Shown: piece after piece, positions 16,138-24,524 of the stretch
Numbering within the stretch: the first letter of the stretch is position 1
Layout of the letters: the number at the start of each line of letters is the position of its first letter
NCBI RefSeq assembly: GCF_001591605.1
Contig: NZ_BCVF01000009.1
Location: 53,904 to 117,903, forward strand
DNA: 64,000 bases
Reading direction: 5' to 3'
Source: Bacillus badius NBRC 15713
Lineage (GTDB): Bacteria > Bacillota > Bacilli > Bacillales > Domibacillaceae
The notes under the pieces: model-generated
Database searches by the model: none
Seen by the model: only the letters and a program-made list of their open reading frames with translations
Told to the model about the DNA's origin: nothing
Translations under genes and position numbers: made by a program

Positions 16138-17376
16138 TTAGCCGATCTTTTCCCCGGGCTGAACAGAAGTTCCTTCATGGGCTTTCCACTGTTCATTCAT
16201 CTGGCTTCGGCCCAGCTCAATGTCAGGATGAAACTGGATAGCCACTTGCTGGCGGATCGTCCGGACATGTTCGATGGCTTGCTCAAGCTGGCGGCCACTT
16301 GCAGCGGCCTGTTTTCCAGCCTGTTTAGCGATAGAAAGACCGGCTGCAGTGCCTTGGGCCATTGCCACCTTGCCGCTTTCAATGCCGGTAATATTCCCGG
16401 CAACAAACAGCCCAGGAAGCGGGGTGGCCATCGTTTCGGAATGGCGGGGGACATGACCGCCAAGTTCAGGGATATATTCAAAGGGACATCCAGCCACGGC
16501 GGCGAGTTCTGCCAGCGGATACAAACCGCCTGCGATGCAGACAAAATCGGCTTCATACAGGCGATCTGTGCCTGGAATGACGTGTCCGTATGCATCAATA
16601 TCAACGGTCCGCACCCCTTCCACTTGTTCTGTGCCGATGATTTCTACTGCCGCTTTTCGAAGCTGCAGCGGCGTTCCGTTAATTTTCAAGCCGTTCTTAG
16701 GGTAGAAACGTGTACCTATGTTTCGGATGGTTTCATTTTTCATCAACCGGCTGCCGAAGCGCAGGAGAGCGGATGGGGCCAGGTGTGCGGCGTTCAAAAG
16801 TGAGCGGATGACTGCTTCCGGCTCCCCTGCCTGCCGGCTGACGGCGTTTTTCTCAGGCAGTACCACCCGGTCCACTTTTATTCCTGCCAGCTGCAGCTCG
16901 TTCAAAATGGCAAAAGCTAAAATATTTGCGCCGATAATGATGCCTTTTCTTCCCGCTTGAACCCGATGGACATTTGTCATGACTTGAGCGGCCCCGATGG
17001 ACATAACACCCGGCAAGGTCCAGCCCGGCACCGGGATCGGGTATTCGGCCGCCCCGGTGGCTATTAACACAAAAGGGGCTTCCAGCACGCCTTCGTTTGT
17101 ATAGACTTTCCATCCGGCTTCAGCTGTTTCTATATTATAGACAGAGACACCGCAGCGGATATTGATTCCTAAAGCATGCGCTTCGTGCTGGAGCTTCTCG
17201 GCTTCTTTGATCCCGTTCCACCATTCACCTGACGGCTCCTGGTGCAGCTGTCCCAGGAGCCTGCCGCCAGGGCGGATAAATTCATCGACAACCGTCACCC
17301 TCAAGCCCGTGCCGGCCGCGGCAATGGCCCCAGCTAGTCCAGCCGGTCCGCTGCCGATAACAATCAAGTCTGTCAT
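16138..17376 (-). CDS. NAD(P)/FAD-dependent oxidoreductase, hydroxyproline dehydrogenase alpha-like subunit
   Basis: 412 residues; the start overlaps the upstream stop by 4 bases (ATGA). Dinucleotide-binding motif VIGSGPAGLAGAIAAAGTG starts at residue 7; a GATGAAEYPIPVPGW-type motif and a second Rossmann region (GIIIGANILAFAIL) follow; the FAD-binding terminal part has LPGLFVAGNITGIESG. It is the HcnB/OoxA-like large subunit of membrane-linked three-part D-amino-acid (hydroxy-D-proline) dehydrogenases. The two small 2Fe-2S partners are directly upstream, and the catalytic DadA-like subunit is probably the divergent gene at 19862. Oxidises trans- or cis-4-hydroxy-D-proline by inference. Confidence 0.85.
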   Translation of the reverse strand: MTDLIVIGSGPAGLAGAIAAAGTGLRVTVVDEFIRPGGRLLGQLHQEPSGEWWNGIKEAEKLQHEAHALGINIRCGVSVYNIETAEAGWKVYTNEGVLEAPFVLIATGAAEYPIPVPGWTLPGVMSIGAAQVMTNVHRVQAGRKGIIIGANILAFAILNELQLAGIKVDRVVLPEKNAVSRQAGEPEAVIRSLLNAAHLAPSALLRFGSRLMKNETIRNIGTRFYPKNGLKINGTPLQLRKAAVEIIGTEQVEGVRTVDIDAYGHVIPGTDRLYEADFVCIAGGLYPLAELAAVAGCPFEYIPELGGHVPRHSETMATPLPGLFVAGNITGIESGKVAMAQGTAAGLSIAKQAGKQAAASGRQLEQAIEHVRTIRQQVAIQFHPDIELGRSQMNEQWKAHEGTSVQPGEKIG

Positions 17377-17705
17377 TGCAATCCCTCCGTTTTCTTCAGC
17401 GGCGTCGGGTGCCGGCGCCCGCTTTCGATCGTCATGCCTTCTTCCACCTTTGTTAAGCAGGCCCGTACGTTAGGCTGATGATTGACTGTTACCCGGCATT
17501 CCATGCAGTGCCCGATGTTGCAATAAATGCCTCGGGGAGTGCCGCTTTCCTCATGAACACGCAGCTGCCGGATGCCGTTAGCCAGCAAAGCTGCGGCAAC
17601 TGTTTCGTGCTCATAAGCCTCATAGCTTTTCCCGTTAAACTGAAAGGACACTTTTTTCAGGCTGTCCAGCTTTCCTAAAATCGCGTGATCGATAATTCTA
17701 GTCAT
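17373..17705 (-). CDS. 2Fe-2S ferredoxin-like subunit of hydroxyproline dehydrogenase
   Basis: 110 residues from ATG 17705, which has an AGGTGGG site and overlaps the preceding stop; an in-frame GTG at 17714 is the alternative. It matches the small HcnA-like subunit: the cysteines lie in YCNIGHCMECRV and RACLT (CX4CX2CX12C), the plant-ferredoxin cluster pattern. It probably relays electrons between the flavin subunits. Tight overlaps with both neighbours point to translational coupling and a stoichiometric complex. Confidence 0.85.
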   Translation of the reverse strand: MTRIIDHAILGKLDSLKKVSFQFNGKSYEAYEHETVAAALLANGIRQLRVHEESGTPRGIYCNIGHCMECRVTVNHQPNVRACLTKVEEGMTIESGRRHPTPLKKTEGLQ

Positions 17706-17973
17706 GACGCCCACCTACTGTTCCGAAAGATACCGGTCGGATCGGAGGCTGATATTTCAATGGAATGACCGCCTTGTTTTCGTCCGGAATGAACGAGTCC
17801 ATAATGGCATCAAGGGCGATCCGGCAGGTGCGGCCGCCGCAAAACCCCATGCCTGCTCGTGTCCGAAGCTTTAATTCCCGAGCTGAGCATGTATGCTGCC
17901 GGGCGGTCGATTGCAGCTGTTCGTAAGTGACTTCTTCACAGCGGCAAATAATAAGCTGTTTGTTTTCTATCAT
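17698..17973 (-). CDS. BFD-like 2Fe-2S-binding subunit
   Basis: 91 residues from ATG 17973 after GGAGGAGGAG; a 16-codon longer frame has no ribosome site. Four cysteines occur as ICRCEE and MGFCGGRTCR, the bacterioferritin-associated-ferredoxin-like motif usually fused to, or adjacent to, HcnB/OoxA proteins. The C-terminus PPIRPVSFGTVGGRHD extends beyond the domain. First gene of the dehydrogenase set, 69 bases after the sigma-54 regulator stop and on the same strand, so the regulator and the subunits may share a transcript. Confidence 0.82.
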   Translation of the reverse strand: MIENKQLIICRCEEVTYEQLQSTARQHTCSARELKLRTRAGMGFCGGRTCRIALDAIMDSFIPDENKAVIPLKYQPPIRPVSFGTVGGRHD

Positions 17974-18042
17974 GGTTTCTCCTCCTCCAGATGCTGATAC
18001 AAAAAAATATGCAACAATCATACCAACTGGGGAGGAAAGTGA

Positions 18043-19698
18043 TTAATTCATGCCAAGGCGTTTCAGGCGATTATACAATGTCGCCCTTGTGATCCCAAGT
18101 TTTTCGGCGCACTCTAATTTATTGCCATTTGAAAGGCGCAGCGCCCGCTCAAGCACTTTTTTCTCGTGCCGCTCCATTTCATATTGGAGCGGAAGGATCG
18201 TCTCATCGATCTCTTCCGTCCTGTCCGCTGCCTGCTCCTGAAGATGGGTGCTTTCATAAAAAGGCAAATACTCTTTTTTGATCACTCCATCTGTCGCAAA
18301 TACAACAAGCCGCTCCATAACATTGCGCAGCTCGCGGATGTTTCCGGGCCAATCATGCTGGAAAAGCGCCTGCATCACTTCAGGAGACAGCTGCTGAATC
18401 GGCCGCTGATAACGGACAGAAAATTCATTCAGGAAATGGTGCATCAATTCAACGATGTCTTCTTTGCGCTCCCGCAAAGGCGGGATGTGCAGGCTGACTA
18501 CATTTAGGCGGTAATAAAGGTCTTCGCGAAACTCTCCCTTCTTAATAAGTGCAGGCAAATCCTGATTCGTAGCGGCAAGCAGGCGAAAATCAGCCTTGCA
18601 TTCTTTCTCGCCGCCCACCCGGTAATACGTCCGTTCCTGCAATACACGCAAAAGCTTTACTTGCATATCGAGCGGCATTTCTCCTGCCTCATCTAAAAAC
18701 AACGTCCCTCCTTTGGCGAGTTCAATCTTTCCTTTTTTTCCTTTGTGGTCGGCTCCCGAGAAAGCGCCGCGTTCATAGCCAAACAGTTCACTTTCGAACA
18801 GCGAAGCAGGAATAGCGCCGCAGTTGATAGAGATAAAGGGAGCATCCGGAGATTCGCTCGCTTCGTGAATGGCCTTGGCAAATACCTCTTTCCCTACACC
18901 GCTCTCTCCCAAGATCAGCACAGTGGATTTCACGCTGCACACCTTTTTAGCCAGCTGAACGGTTTGCTGGAGGGAGGCGCTGTTGCCTTTAATCGCCTGA
19001 AATGGATCGGTTGAATGCTTGTATTTAGCCACTTCTTGTTCAAGCCTGTGCACTTCAGTAGACATCGTGAACAATTTGTCGTTGAGCATGACTTGATTGG
19101 TCACATCTGTTTCAGATACAACGGCGCCAATGATGCGGTTATTGTAGAGAACGGGGTTGGAATTGATTAAAACAAATAAGTCAGCGCGCGGCTGGTGAAA
19201 ATGGCTGTTGATTCTTTTTCCTTCATATAACGTATGCAGGATTTCCAACTTATTCGGCTCAAAAAACTGAGTAATCGGCTGTCCAAGAACCTCCGCTTCC
19301 GTTAAGGAGAAAATTCGCTCCGCTCCCTTTGTCCACGTGCGTACCCGTTTCTCGCGGTCAATGACGGTAACGGAGGCATCGGTGGTTTGGATCACTGTTT
19401 GGTAAAACGCTTGAAGGTGCTGATAGGCCGCATAAAGGCATTCCATCAATTGGGGAGCAGTAATGGAGCCGCTGACAACCCCGTTTTTTTCCAGGACAGC
19501 CACGGCCGGCGCTTTCTGAAAAGCGGAAAGGACCTGTTCTACCGAAGCATCGGCATCCACCGTTTCACATAGTATCGGCGTTTGGCCGTGATCCAAGTAA
19601 AATGTTCCGCGCTGTTTATATATTTTGTTTTTAGCCACTGTGCTTTTCGCCGGTTCGCTTTCGATCAGTTCTTTAATGGATTGAATAGAAAAGAGCAT
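18043..19698 (-). CDS. Sigma-54-dependent activator of the hydroxyproline island
   Basis: 551 residues from ATG 19698 (AAGGAGAAGAAGG site); the frame is open 72 codons further, but that part runs through the divergent promoter and enhancer. Order: CBS-like or unassigned N-terminus (1-110), PAS domain (about 115-230, VTVIDREKRVRTWTKGAERI), AAA+ domain with Walker A GESGVGKE, GAFSGA loop and Walker B TLFLDEAGEM, and a Fis-type HTH (LECAEKLGITRATLYNRLKR) at the end. It belongs to the PrdR/RocR-like group that senses amino-acid derivatives. It sits among the genes that carry the three sigma-54 promoters of the island, making it their likely activator, with hydroxyproline or a pyrroline intermediate as possible inducer (inference). 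Confidence 0.9.
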   Translation of the reverse strand: MLFSIQSIKELIESEPAKSTVAKNKIYKQRGTFYLDHGQTPILCETVDADASVEQVLSAFQKAPAVAVLEKNGVVSGSITAPQLMECLYAAYQHLQAFYQTVIQTTDASVTVIDREKRVRTWTKGAERIFSLTEAEVLGQPITQFFEPNKLEILHTLYEGKRINSHFHQPRADLFVLINSNPVLYNNRIIGAVVSETDVTNQVMLNDKLFTMSTEVHRLEQEVAKYKHSTDPFQAIKGNSASLQQTVQLAKKVCSVKSTVLILGESGVGKEVFAKAIHEASESPDAPFISINCGAIPASLFESELFGYERGAFSGADHKGKKGKIELAKGGTLFLDEAGEMPLDMQVKLLRVLQERTYYRVGGEKECKADFRLLAATNQDLPALIKKGEFREDLYYRLNVVSLHIPPLRERKEDIVELMHHFLNEFSVRYQRPIQQLSPEVMQALFQHDWPGNIRELRNVMERLVVFATDGVIKKEYLPFYESTHLQEQAADRTEEIDETILPLQYEMERHEKKVLERALRLSNGNKLECAEKLGITRATLYNRLKRLGMN

Positions 19699-19720
19699 CG
19701 CCTTCTTCTCCTTGTCTAAT

Positions 19721-19825
19721 TTTTTGGACACTGTAAAAAATATTATACAATAAATGTTTAAATATTCTAAATATTCTTTTTTGGAGGCCGCGGGATGAAC
19801 TATCTTCATTGGCACGTTCGTTGCA
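19721..19825 (+). promoter_or_regulatory. Sigma-54 promoter and activator-binding element of the hydroxyproline operon
   Basis: TGGCACGTTCGTTGCA at 19810-19825 fits the consensus exactly with GG-N10-GC spacing. A 56-bp element at 19721-19776 (starting TTTTTGGACAC, with ATTATACA and TGTTTAA) matches 28596-28651 at 42 of 56 positions, and both lie exactly 89 bp upstream of the promoter's first T. This is strong evidence for an enhancer bound by the same activator. Confidence 0.88.
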
Positions 19826-19861
19826 TGAAGGAAGAGGAGGACTGGAAAAGGGGGCAGTGGG

Positions 19862-21037
19862 ATGAAGCATTGTGACATAGCAGTTATCGGCGGCGGCATT
19901 ATTGGCTGCTCCATCGCTTATTACGCTTCAAAGTACGGCAGAGATGTCACAGTCATCGAGAAAGGAGAATTTGTCAGCGGTACTTCTTCACGCTGTGACG
20001 GCAACATTCTTGCCATTGACAAAGATCCAGGCTTTGACAGCCAGATGTCTTTATTCAGCCAGCACTTGGTCGATGAGCTCAGCAGGGAATTAGAGGAGCC
20101 TTTTGAATACAGGGCACCGGGCAGCATTCTTGTTTGCGAAACAGAAGAGGAGATGGAGGCGGCACAGCAATGGGTCGATCGCCAAAAAGCAGCAGGTTTG
20201 CCGTTTCGCATGCTGGATAGGCAGGATATCCGGGAGGAGTCTCCCTATTTTGCTGATGACTTGCTGGGAGGGCTGGAATGCGCTACGGATTCAACCGTCA
20301 ATCCTTACTTGCTGGCATTTGGTCTTTTGGAAGCGGCCAGGAAATACGGAGCGAAGGCATACAAGCATACAGAGGTAAAAAGCATGAACAGGGAGCAGAA
20401 CGGCACCTTCCGCATTGAAACAACAAAGGGGGCATTTACGGCTAATCATGTGGTGAATGCGGCTGGCGTATGGGCTCCTTTTATCGGCTCGATGCTCGAT
20501 TTATCCATTCCAATTGCTCCGAGAAAAGGGCATATTATTGTTGCTTCAAGACAACAGCCGGTCGGCGGCCGCAAGGTAATGGAATTTGGCTATTTAATTT
20601 CTAAGTTTGGCGGTGTGCGCCACGTCGACCCTCTCACTGAAAAATACGGGGTGGCTCTCGTATTTGAACCAACAGAAAGCCAAAACTTCCTGATAGGCAG
20701 CAGCCGCGAGTTTGTCGGATTCCATACGAAAGTGAGCGACGAAGTGATCCGGTGTATTGCCAACCGGGCGATTCGGTTTTATCCGAAGATGGCAGATATG
20801 ATGGTCATCCGCTCTTATGCGGGTCTGCGTCCGTGGACAGAAGATCATTTGCCGATCGTGTCCCGGGTCGATGAACTGCCGAATTTTTACATTGCAGCAG
20901 GGCATGAGGGCGATGGGATCAGCCTGGCAGCGGTAACAGGGAAAATCATTGAAGAGCTGATTAATGAAAAAGAGCCCTCGATTCCGGTAGATCCTTTGCG
21001 TTATGACCGTTTTGCAGAAAGGGTGTTAAGCAGATGA
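19862..21037 (+). CDS. DadA-like FAD-dependent D-hydroxyproline dehydrogenase (beta-like subunit)
   Basis: 391 residues; ATG at 19862. N-terminal FAD motif AVIGGGIIGCSIAYYASKYG, SGTSSRCDGNI in the catalytic region, and the closing AGLRPWTEDHLPI / AAGHEGDGISLAAVTGKII match D-amino-acid dehydrogenases and sarcosine-oxidase-like DAO proteins. With the alpha and two 2Fe-2S subunits encoded divergently, it completes a heterotetrameric D-hydroxyproline dehydrogenase producing pyrroline-4-hydroxy-2-carboxylate. The epimerase that makes its substrate follows with a 4-base overlap (ATGA). The sigma-54 promoter is 37 bases upstream. Confidence 0.88.
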   Translation: MKHCDIAVIGGGIIGCSIAYYASKYGRDVTVIEKGEFVSGTSSRCDGNILAIDKDPGFDSQMSLFSQHLVDELSRELEEPFEYRAPGSILVCETEEEMEAAQQWVDRQKAAGLPFRMLDRQDIREESPYFADDLLGGLECATDSTVNPYLLAFGLLEAARKYGAKAYKHTEVKSMNREQNGTFRIETTKGAFTANHVVNAAGVWAPFIGSMLDLSIPIAPRKGHIIVASRQQPVGGRKVMEFGYLISKFGGVRHVDPLTEKYGVALVFEPTESQNFLIGSSREFVGFHTKVSDEVIRCIANRAIRFYPKMADMMVIRSYAGLRPWTEDHLPIVSRVDELPNFYIAAGHEGDGISLAAVTGKIIEELINEKEPSIPVDPLRYDRFAERVLSR

Positions 21038-22074
21038 AAGCACAAAAAGTTTTTACCACTATCGATACGCATACCGGCGGCAATCCGACGAGAACCGTCA
21101 TTAGCGGCTTGCCTAAGCTGGAAGGGGCAACGATGTCTGAAAAAATGCTTTATATGAAAAAGGAGCATGACTGGATTCGCAAGCTGCTGATGAACGAACC
21201 CCGGGGGCATGATGTGATGTCAGGGGCGTTAATTACAGAGCCGTGTCATCCGGATGCGGATATTGGGGTGATCTATATTGAAACCGGCGGATATTTGCCT
21301 ATGTGCGGGCATGATACGATCGGCGTCTGCACAGCGTTAGTAGAAGCGGGGCTTATTCCAGTGAAAGAGCCTGTTACCTCCTTGAAGCTTGATACACCAG
21401 CCGGGCTTGTAGAGGCTGAAATCACTGTGGAAAACGGCAAAGCGAAGGAGGTTTCCTTTTGCAATGTGCCTGCTTTTTGGTTAAAGAGTGTATCTGTTGA
21501 CGTGGCAGGCATCGGGCAAGTGCAGGCAGATATCGCATATGGAGGCAACTTTTACGCTATTATCGAAGCGGCATCAGTCGGCTTGGAGCTCGTTCCCGAT
21601 CAGGCTTCCCTGATTATTGAAAGAGCAATCAGCATTCGCAATGAGATTAATCAGCAAACAGAGATTGTCCATCCCCATCATCCTTTTATTCGGGGACTAA
21701 CGCATGTGGAGTTTTACGGTGAACCGACTCATGACCGGGCGGACGTCAAAAATACAGTCGTTGTGCCTCCCGGAGGAATTGACCGTTCCCCATGCGGCAC
21801 CGGCACGTCAGCAAAGCTTGCTGTGATGTATAAGAAAAAAGAAATCGGAATCAATGAGCCTTTTGTTCATGAAAGCATCGTCGGCTCCTTGTTCCGCGGC
21901 GTGATTGTACAAACAGCAGACGCAGGACAAGTAGAAACAGTGGAGACAAGAATTTCCGGCTCTGCCTGGCTGATGGGAATGAACCGGTTTTTCTATAATG
22001 AACAAGATCCGTTAAGAGAAGGGTTCTTGCTGATTCCGCCAATGAGTGAACATGAGACGGAGGAGATGGTATGA
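21034..22074 (+). CDS. 4-hydroxyproline 2-epimerase (proline racemase superfamily)
   Basis: 346 residues. Catalytic cysteines C91 (PMCGHD) and C254 (DRSPCGTG) are both present; THTGGNPTR and NEPRGHDVM are family motifs. Active enzymes of this type use the two cysteines as general acid/base to interconvert trans-4-hydroxy-L-proline and cis-4-hydroxy-D-proline. It overlaps the upstream dehydrogenase and the downstream cysteine-less paralogue by 4 bases each. First step of the oxidative 4-hydroxyproline pathway encoded by this operon. Proline racemase activity cannot be excluded from sequence. Confidence 0.87.
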   Translation: MKAQKVFTTIDTHTGGNPTRTVISGLPKLEGATMSEKMLYMKKEHDWIRKLLMNEPRGHDVMSGALITEPCHPDADIGVIYIETGGYLPMCGHDTIGVCTALVEAGLIPVKEPVTSLKLDTPAGLVEAEITVENGKAKEVSFCNVPAFWLKSVSVDVAGIGQVQADIAYGGNFYAIIEAASVGLELVPDQASLIIERAISIRNEINQQTEIVHPHHPFIRGLTHVEFYGEPTHDRADVKNTVVVPPGGIDRSPCGTGTSAKLAVMYKKKEIGINEPFVHESIVGSLFRGVIVQTADAGQVETVETRISGSAWLMGMNRFFYNEQDPLREGFLLIPPMSEHETEEMV

Positions 22075-23009
22075 AGGTTCAATCATTGTATTCGACGGTC
22101 GATGTCCATGTAGCAGGAGAAGCATTTCGTATCATTCAAGTACCGCCGCTCGTAAGGTATCAAAGCTTGAAGGAGTTGTACGAGAGACTTCCTGACACCT
22201 TCAAGAAGGAGCGGGAATTGCTGTTAAATGAACCGCGCGGATTTGCCGGGCTGACGGGCTGTCTCGTTCTGCCGCCCATCGATCCCCGGGCAGACGCGTC
22301 TGTGCTGTTCTTTACCCATACAGAGAGTCAGCCCGTTCACTATGGAGGGGCAGCAGCGGTAATCACCGCGCTGCTAGAAGGCGGTTTTCTCTCTCCTCGA
22401 GTGTCCAGCCAGTATCAATTAGAAACTGTTTCGGGCCTCATTGGTCTTTCTGCTGCAATGAAAGAAGGAGAAGTAGTGTCTGTTCAGCTGGAGAGCGGAC
22501 CCTGCCGGATCATAGAGAAGGTTTCCGGCTGCGCGCCAGCCTTTTCTCTCATCGAATCGGAAGGAGTCTATGCTCTCCTTTCAAAAGAAGAGGCAGCCGT
22601 TGAAATGGACCTGGCCGAACTAACGGAATGGAAGAAGTGGGGACAGAAAACTCTTCAAATGATATCCGGCCAATGGGAAGTGGATGGCGTCATTGTGCTT
22701 GATGAATCGGAGGCGTCCAACGGGAAAATAAAAAGCATTACTTTTCGCAAAGATGGAATGATTGTTCGGTCGCCAGGATTTGATGCGACAGCTGCCTGCT
22801 GCGCCTTTTTGCTCGCTGAAAACAAAATGTCTTCCAGCCAGACGCTAGTGAATGAAAGCATATTCGGCAGCTTGATCGAAGCATGGCCGGGAGAGGAAAC
22901 AGAAGAAGGGCACCGATGCAAGCTTTCAAGCCGCGGCTTCATTACGGGCACACATACCGCTATCCTAGATCCAACTGACCCTTTGCCGTCCGGCTTTTTA
23001 TTGAAGTAG
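22071..23009 (+). CDS. Proline-racemase-superfamily paralogue lacking both catalytic cysteines
   Basis: 312 residues, intact frame. The fold signature is retained: STVDVHVAGEAFRI at the start, NEPRGFAGLTGCLVL, ESIFGSLIEAWPG, and TGTHTAILDPTDPLPSGFLL at the end. But the position of the first cysteine is Y91 (PVHYGGAA in place of xMCGHxx) and the second is G236 (VRSPGFDAT in place of DRSPCGTG). It should therefore be unable to run the two-base reaction. It overlaps the epimerase gene by 4 bases, so it is co-translated and may form a heterodimer, act as a regulatory subunit, or have a new activity. It is about 30 residues shorter than its active neighbours. Confidence 0.85.
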   Translation: MKVQSLYSTVDVHVAGEAFRIIQVPPLVRYQSLKELYERLPDTFKKERELLLNEPRGFAGLTGCLVLPPIDPRADASVLFFTHTESQPVHYGGAAAVITALLEGGFLSPRVSSQYQLETVSGLIGLSAAMKEGEVVSVQLESGPCRIIEKVSGCAPAFSLIESEGVYALLSKEEAAVEMDLAELTEWKKWGQKTLQMISGQWEVDGVIVLDESEASNGKIKSITFRKDGMIVRSPGFDATAACCAFLLAENKMSSSQTLVNESIFGSLIEAWPGEETEEGHRCKLSSRGFITGTHTAILDPTDPLPSGFLLK

Positions 23010-23059
23010 GTGCGAGCGGCCGGCTGTAACCGCTTACCTTAAAACATAGGAGGGGTCCC

Positions 23060-24499
23060 ATGGCTCATCAAAAAAGATTGCCCAATTTACTGGAGGTTAC
23101 TTTTGTTTTAACCAGCTTCATCGTTATTATGTACGTATTTGTCGCGCAAATCGGCCTGCCTATTCAATTGGCGCTCTTTGTTTCCTGGTTTGTCATTATG
23201 CTGGTCGGCTTAAAAATTGGTTACAGCTATTTCGATATGCAGCAAGGAATATTGAAAGGGATTAACAACGGACTAGAAGCCGTGTTAGTACTCGTTACAG
23301 TAGGGGCATTAATTGGCACATGGATCGCCGGAGGGGTAGTGCCGAGCATCATTTATTACGGCCTTACGATCATCAATCCCACGATCTTTTTGTTTGCCGC
23401 TTTTGCGATTTGTACCGTGACCTCCCTTGCGACCGGCACATCCTTTGGAACAGCAGGCACGGCCGGCATTGCCATGATGGGGATTGGCCACAGCTTCGGC
23501 ATTCCCATGGCCCTCGTAGCCGGAGCTGTCATATCGGGCGCTTATGTGGGCGATAAACTATCTCCGTTATCGGATACGACGGTAATGACCGCTTCCTTGT
23601 CGAAGGTAAATTTAATTGATCATATTAAATCGATGCTGTATGTCAGTACGCCGGCTTGGATCATTACCGGGATCTTATTTTTACTGACAGGCTTCTTTTA
23701 TGTGAATGGCAATGGGGACCTGAGCCGGGCAGAGGCAACCATGGCCGCCCTGCAAGATCACTTCCGCATTTCGTGGTATATGCTCGTTCCTGCAGCCCTT
23801 GTTATTTTGCTGCTTGCTTTAAAAAAGCCATCTATCCCCACGATCGCTTTTGGAGCATTGCTCGGCTCGGTCTGGGCTTATTTGTTCCAGGGAATGCCGC
23901 TGCTTGAAGCGGTTCGAAGCTCCTATAGCGGGTTTTCTATCGAGTCGGGCGTCGAATTTATCGATAACTTATTGAACCGGGGCGGCATTGTTTCCATGCT
24001 GGAAGTCATCGTTTTGATTATTTTTGCTCTTGGAGTCGGCGGCTTAATGGAGCAGATTGGCATTTTACAAGTTATTTGCAACAAAATGCTTGCCTGGGCG
24101 GATAATGCGGGGAAAGTGACGCTTTCCACTGTTCTCGCAGGATTTTTCGGCAACTTTTTTGGAGGGGCCGCTTACGTATCCATCATTACGGCCAGCAAAA
24201 TTACCGAGAAAAACTATGACCGGCTCGGCATTGACCGCAGAGTGCTGTCAAGGAATACAGAAGGCGGCGGAACGGTCACGACTCCGATGGTGCCATGGAG
24301 TGACGGAGGTGTGTACATGGCGACCGTACTTGGCGTTTCGACGCTGTCTTATCTGCCGTTTTTATGGTTTAACTTTCTGGCCGTAGGCATCACGCTTCTG
24401 TATGGATTTACGAACAAATTTATTTGGTATACCAATGCTGAAGGAGCAGCTAACCGGCCGGCAGCGAAAGCAAAGCTGACCAATGAAAAAACATCTTAA
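23060..24499 (+). CDS. NhaC-family Na+/H+ antiporter-type transporter
   Basis: 479 residues, about 12 membrane segments, ATG at 23060 after AGGAGGGG. Motifs include ATGTSFGTAGTAGIAMMGIG, GAVISGAYVGDKLSPLSDTTVM and GGTVTTPMVPWSDGG, all characteristic of NhaC/ArcD-like IT-superfamily transporters. In catabolic operons such proteins often exchange amino acids rather than simply sodium. Its placement between the epimerase paralogue and the deaminase suggests uptake of hydroxyproline or exchange of a pathway product (inference). Confidence 0.88.
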   Translation: MAHQKRLPNLLEVTFVLTSFIVIMYVFVAQIGLPIQLALFVSWFVIMLVGLKIGYSYFDMQQGILKGINNGLEAVLVLVTVGALIGTWIAGGVVPSIIYYGLTIINPTIFLFAAFAICTVTSLATGTSFGTAGTAGIAMMGIGHSFGIPMALVAGAVISGAYVGDKLSPLSDTTVMTASLSKVNLIDHIKSMLYVSTPAWIITGILFLLTGFFYVNGNGDLSRAEATMAALQDHFRISWYMLVPAALVILLLALKKPSIPTIAFGALLGSVWAYLFQGMPLLEAVRSSYSGFSIESGVEFIDNLLNRGGIVSMLEVIVLIIFALGVGGLMEQIGILQVICNKMLAWADNAGKVTLSTVLAGFFGNFFGGAAYVSIITASKITEKNYDRLGIDRRVLSRNTEGGGTVTTPMVPWSDGGVYMATVLGVSTLSYLPFLWFNFLAVGITLLYGFTNKFIWYTNAEGAANRPAAKAKLTNEKTS

Positions 24500-24524
24500 C
24501 CAACATTTAAAGGAGGACACAATT

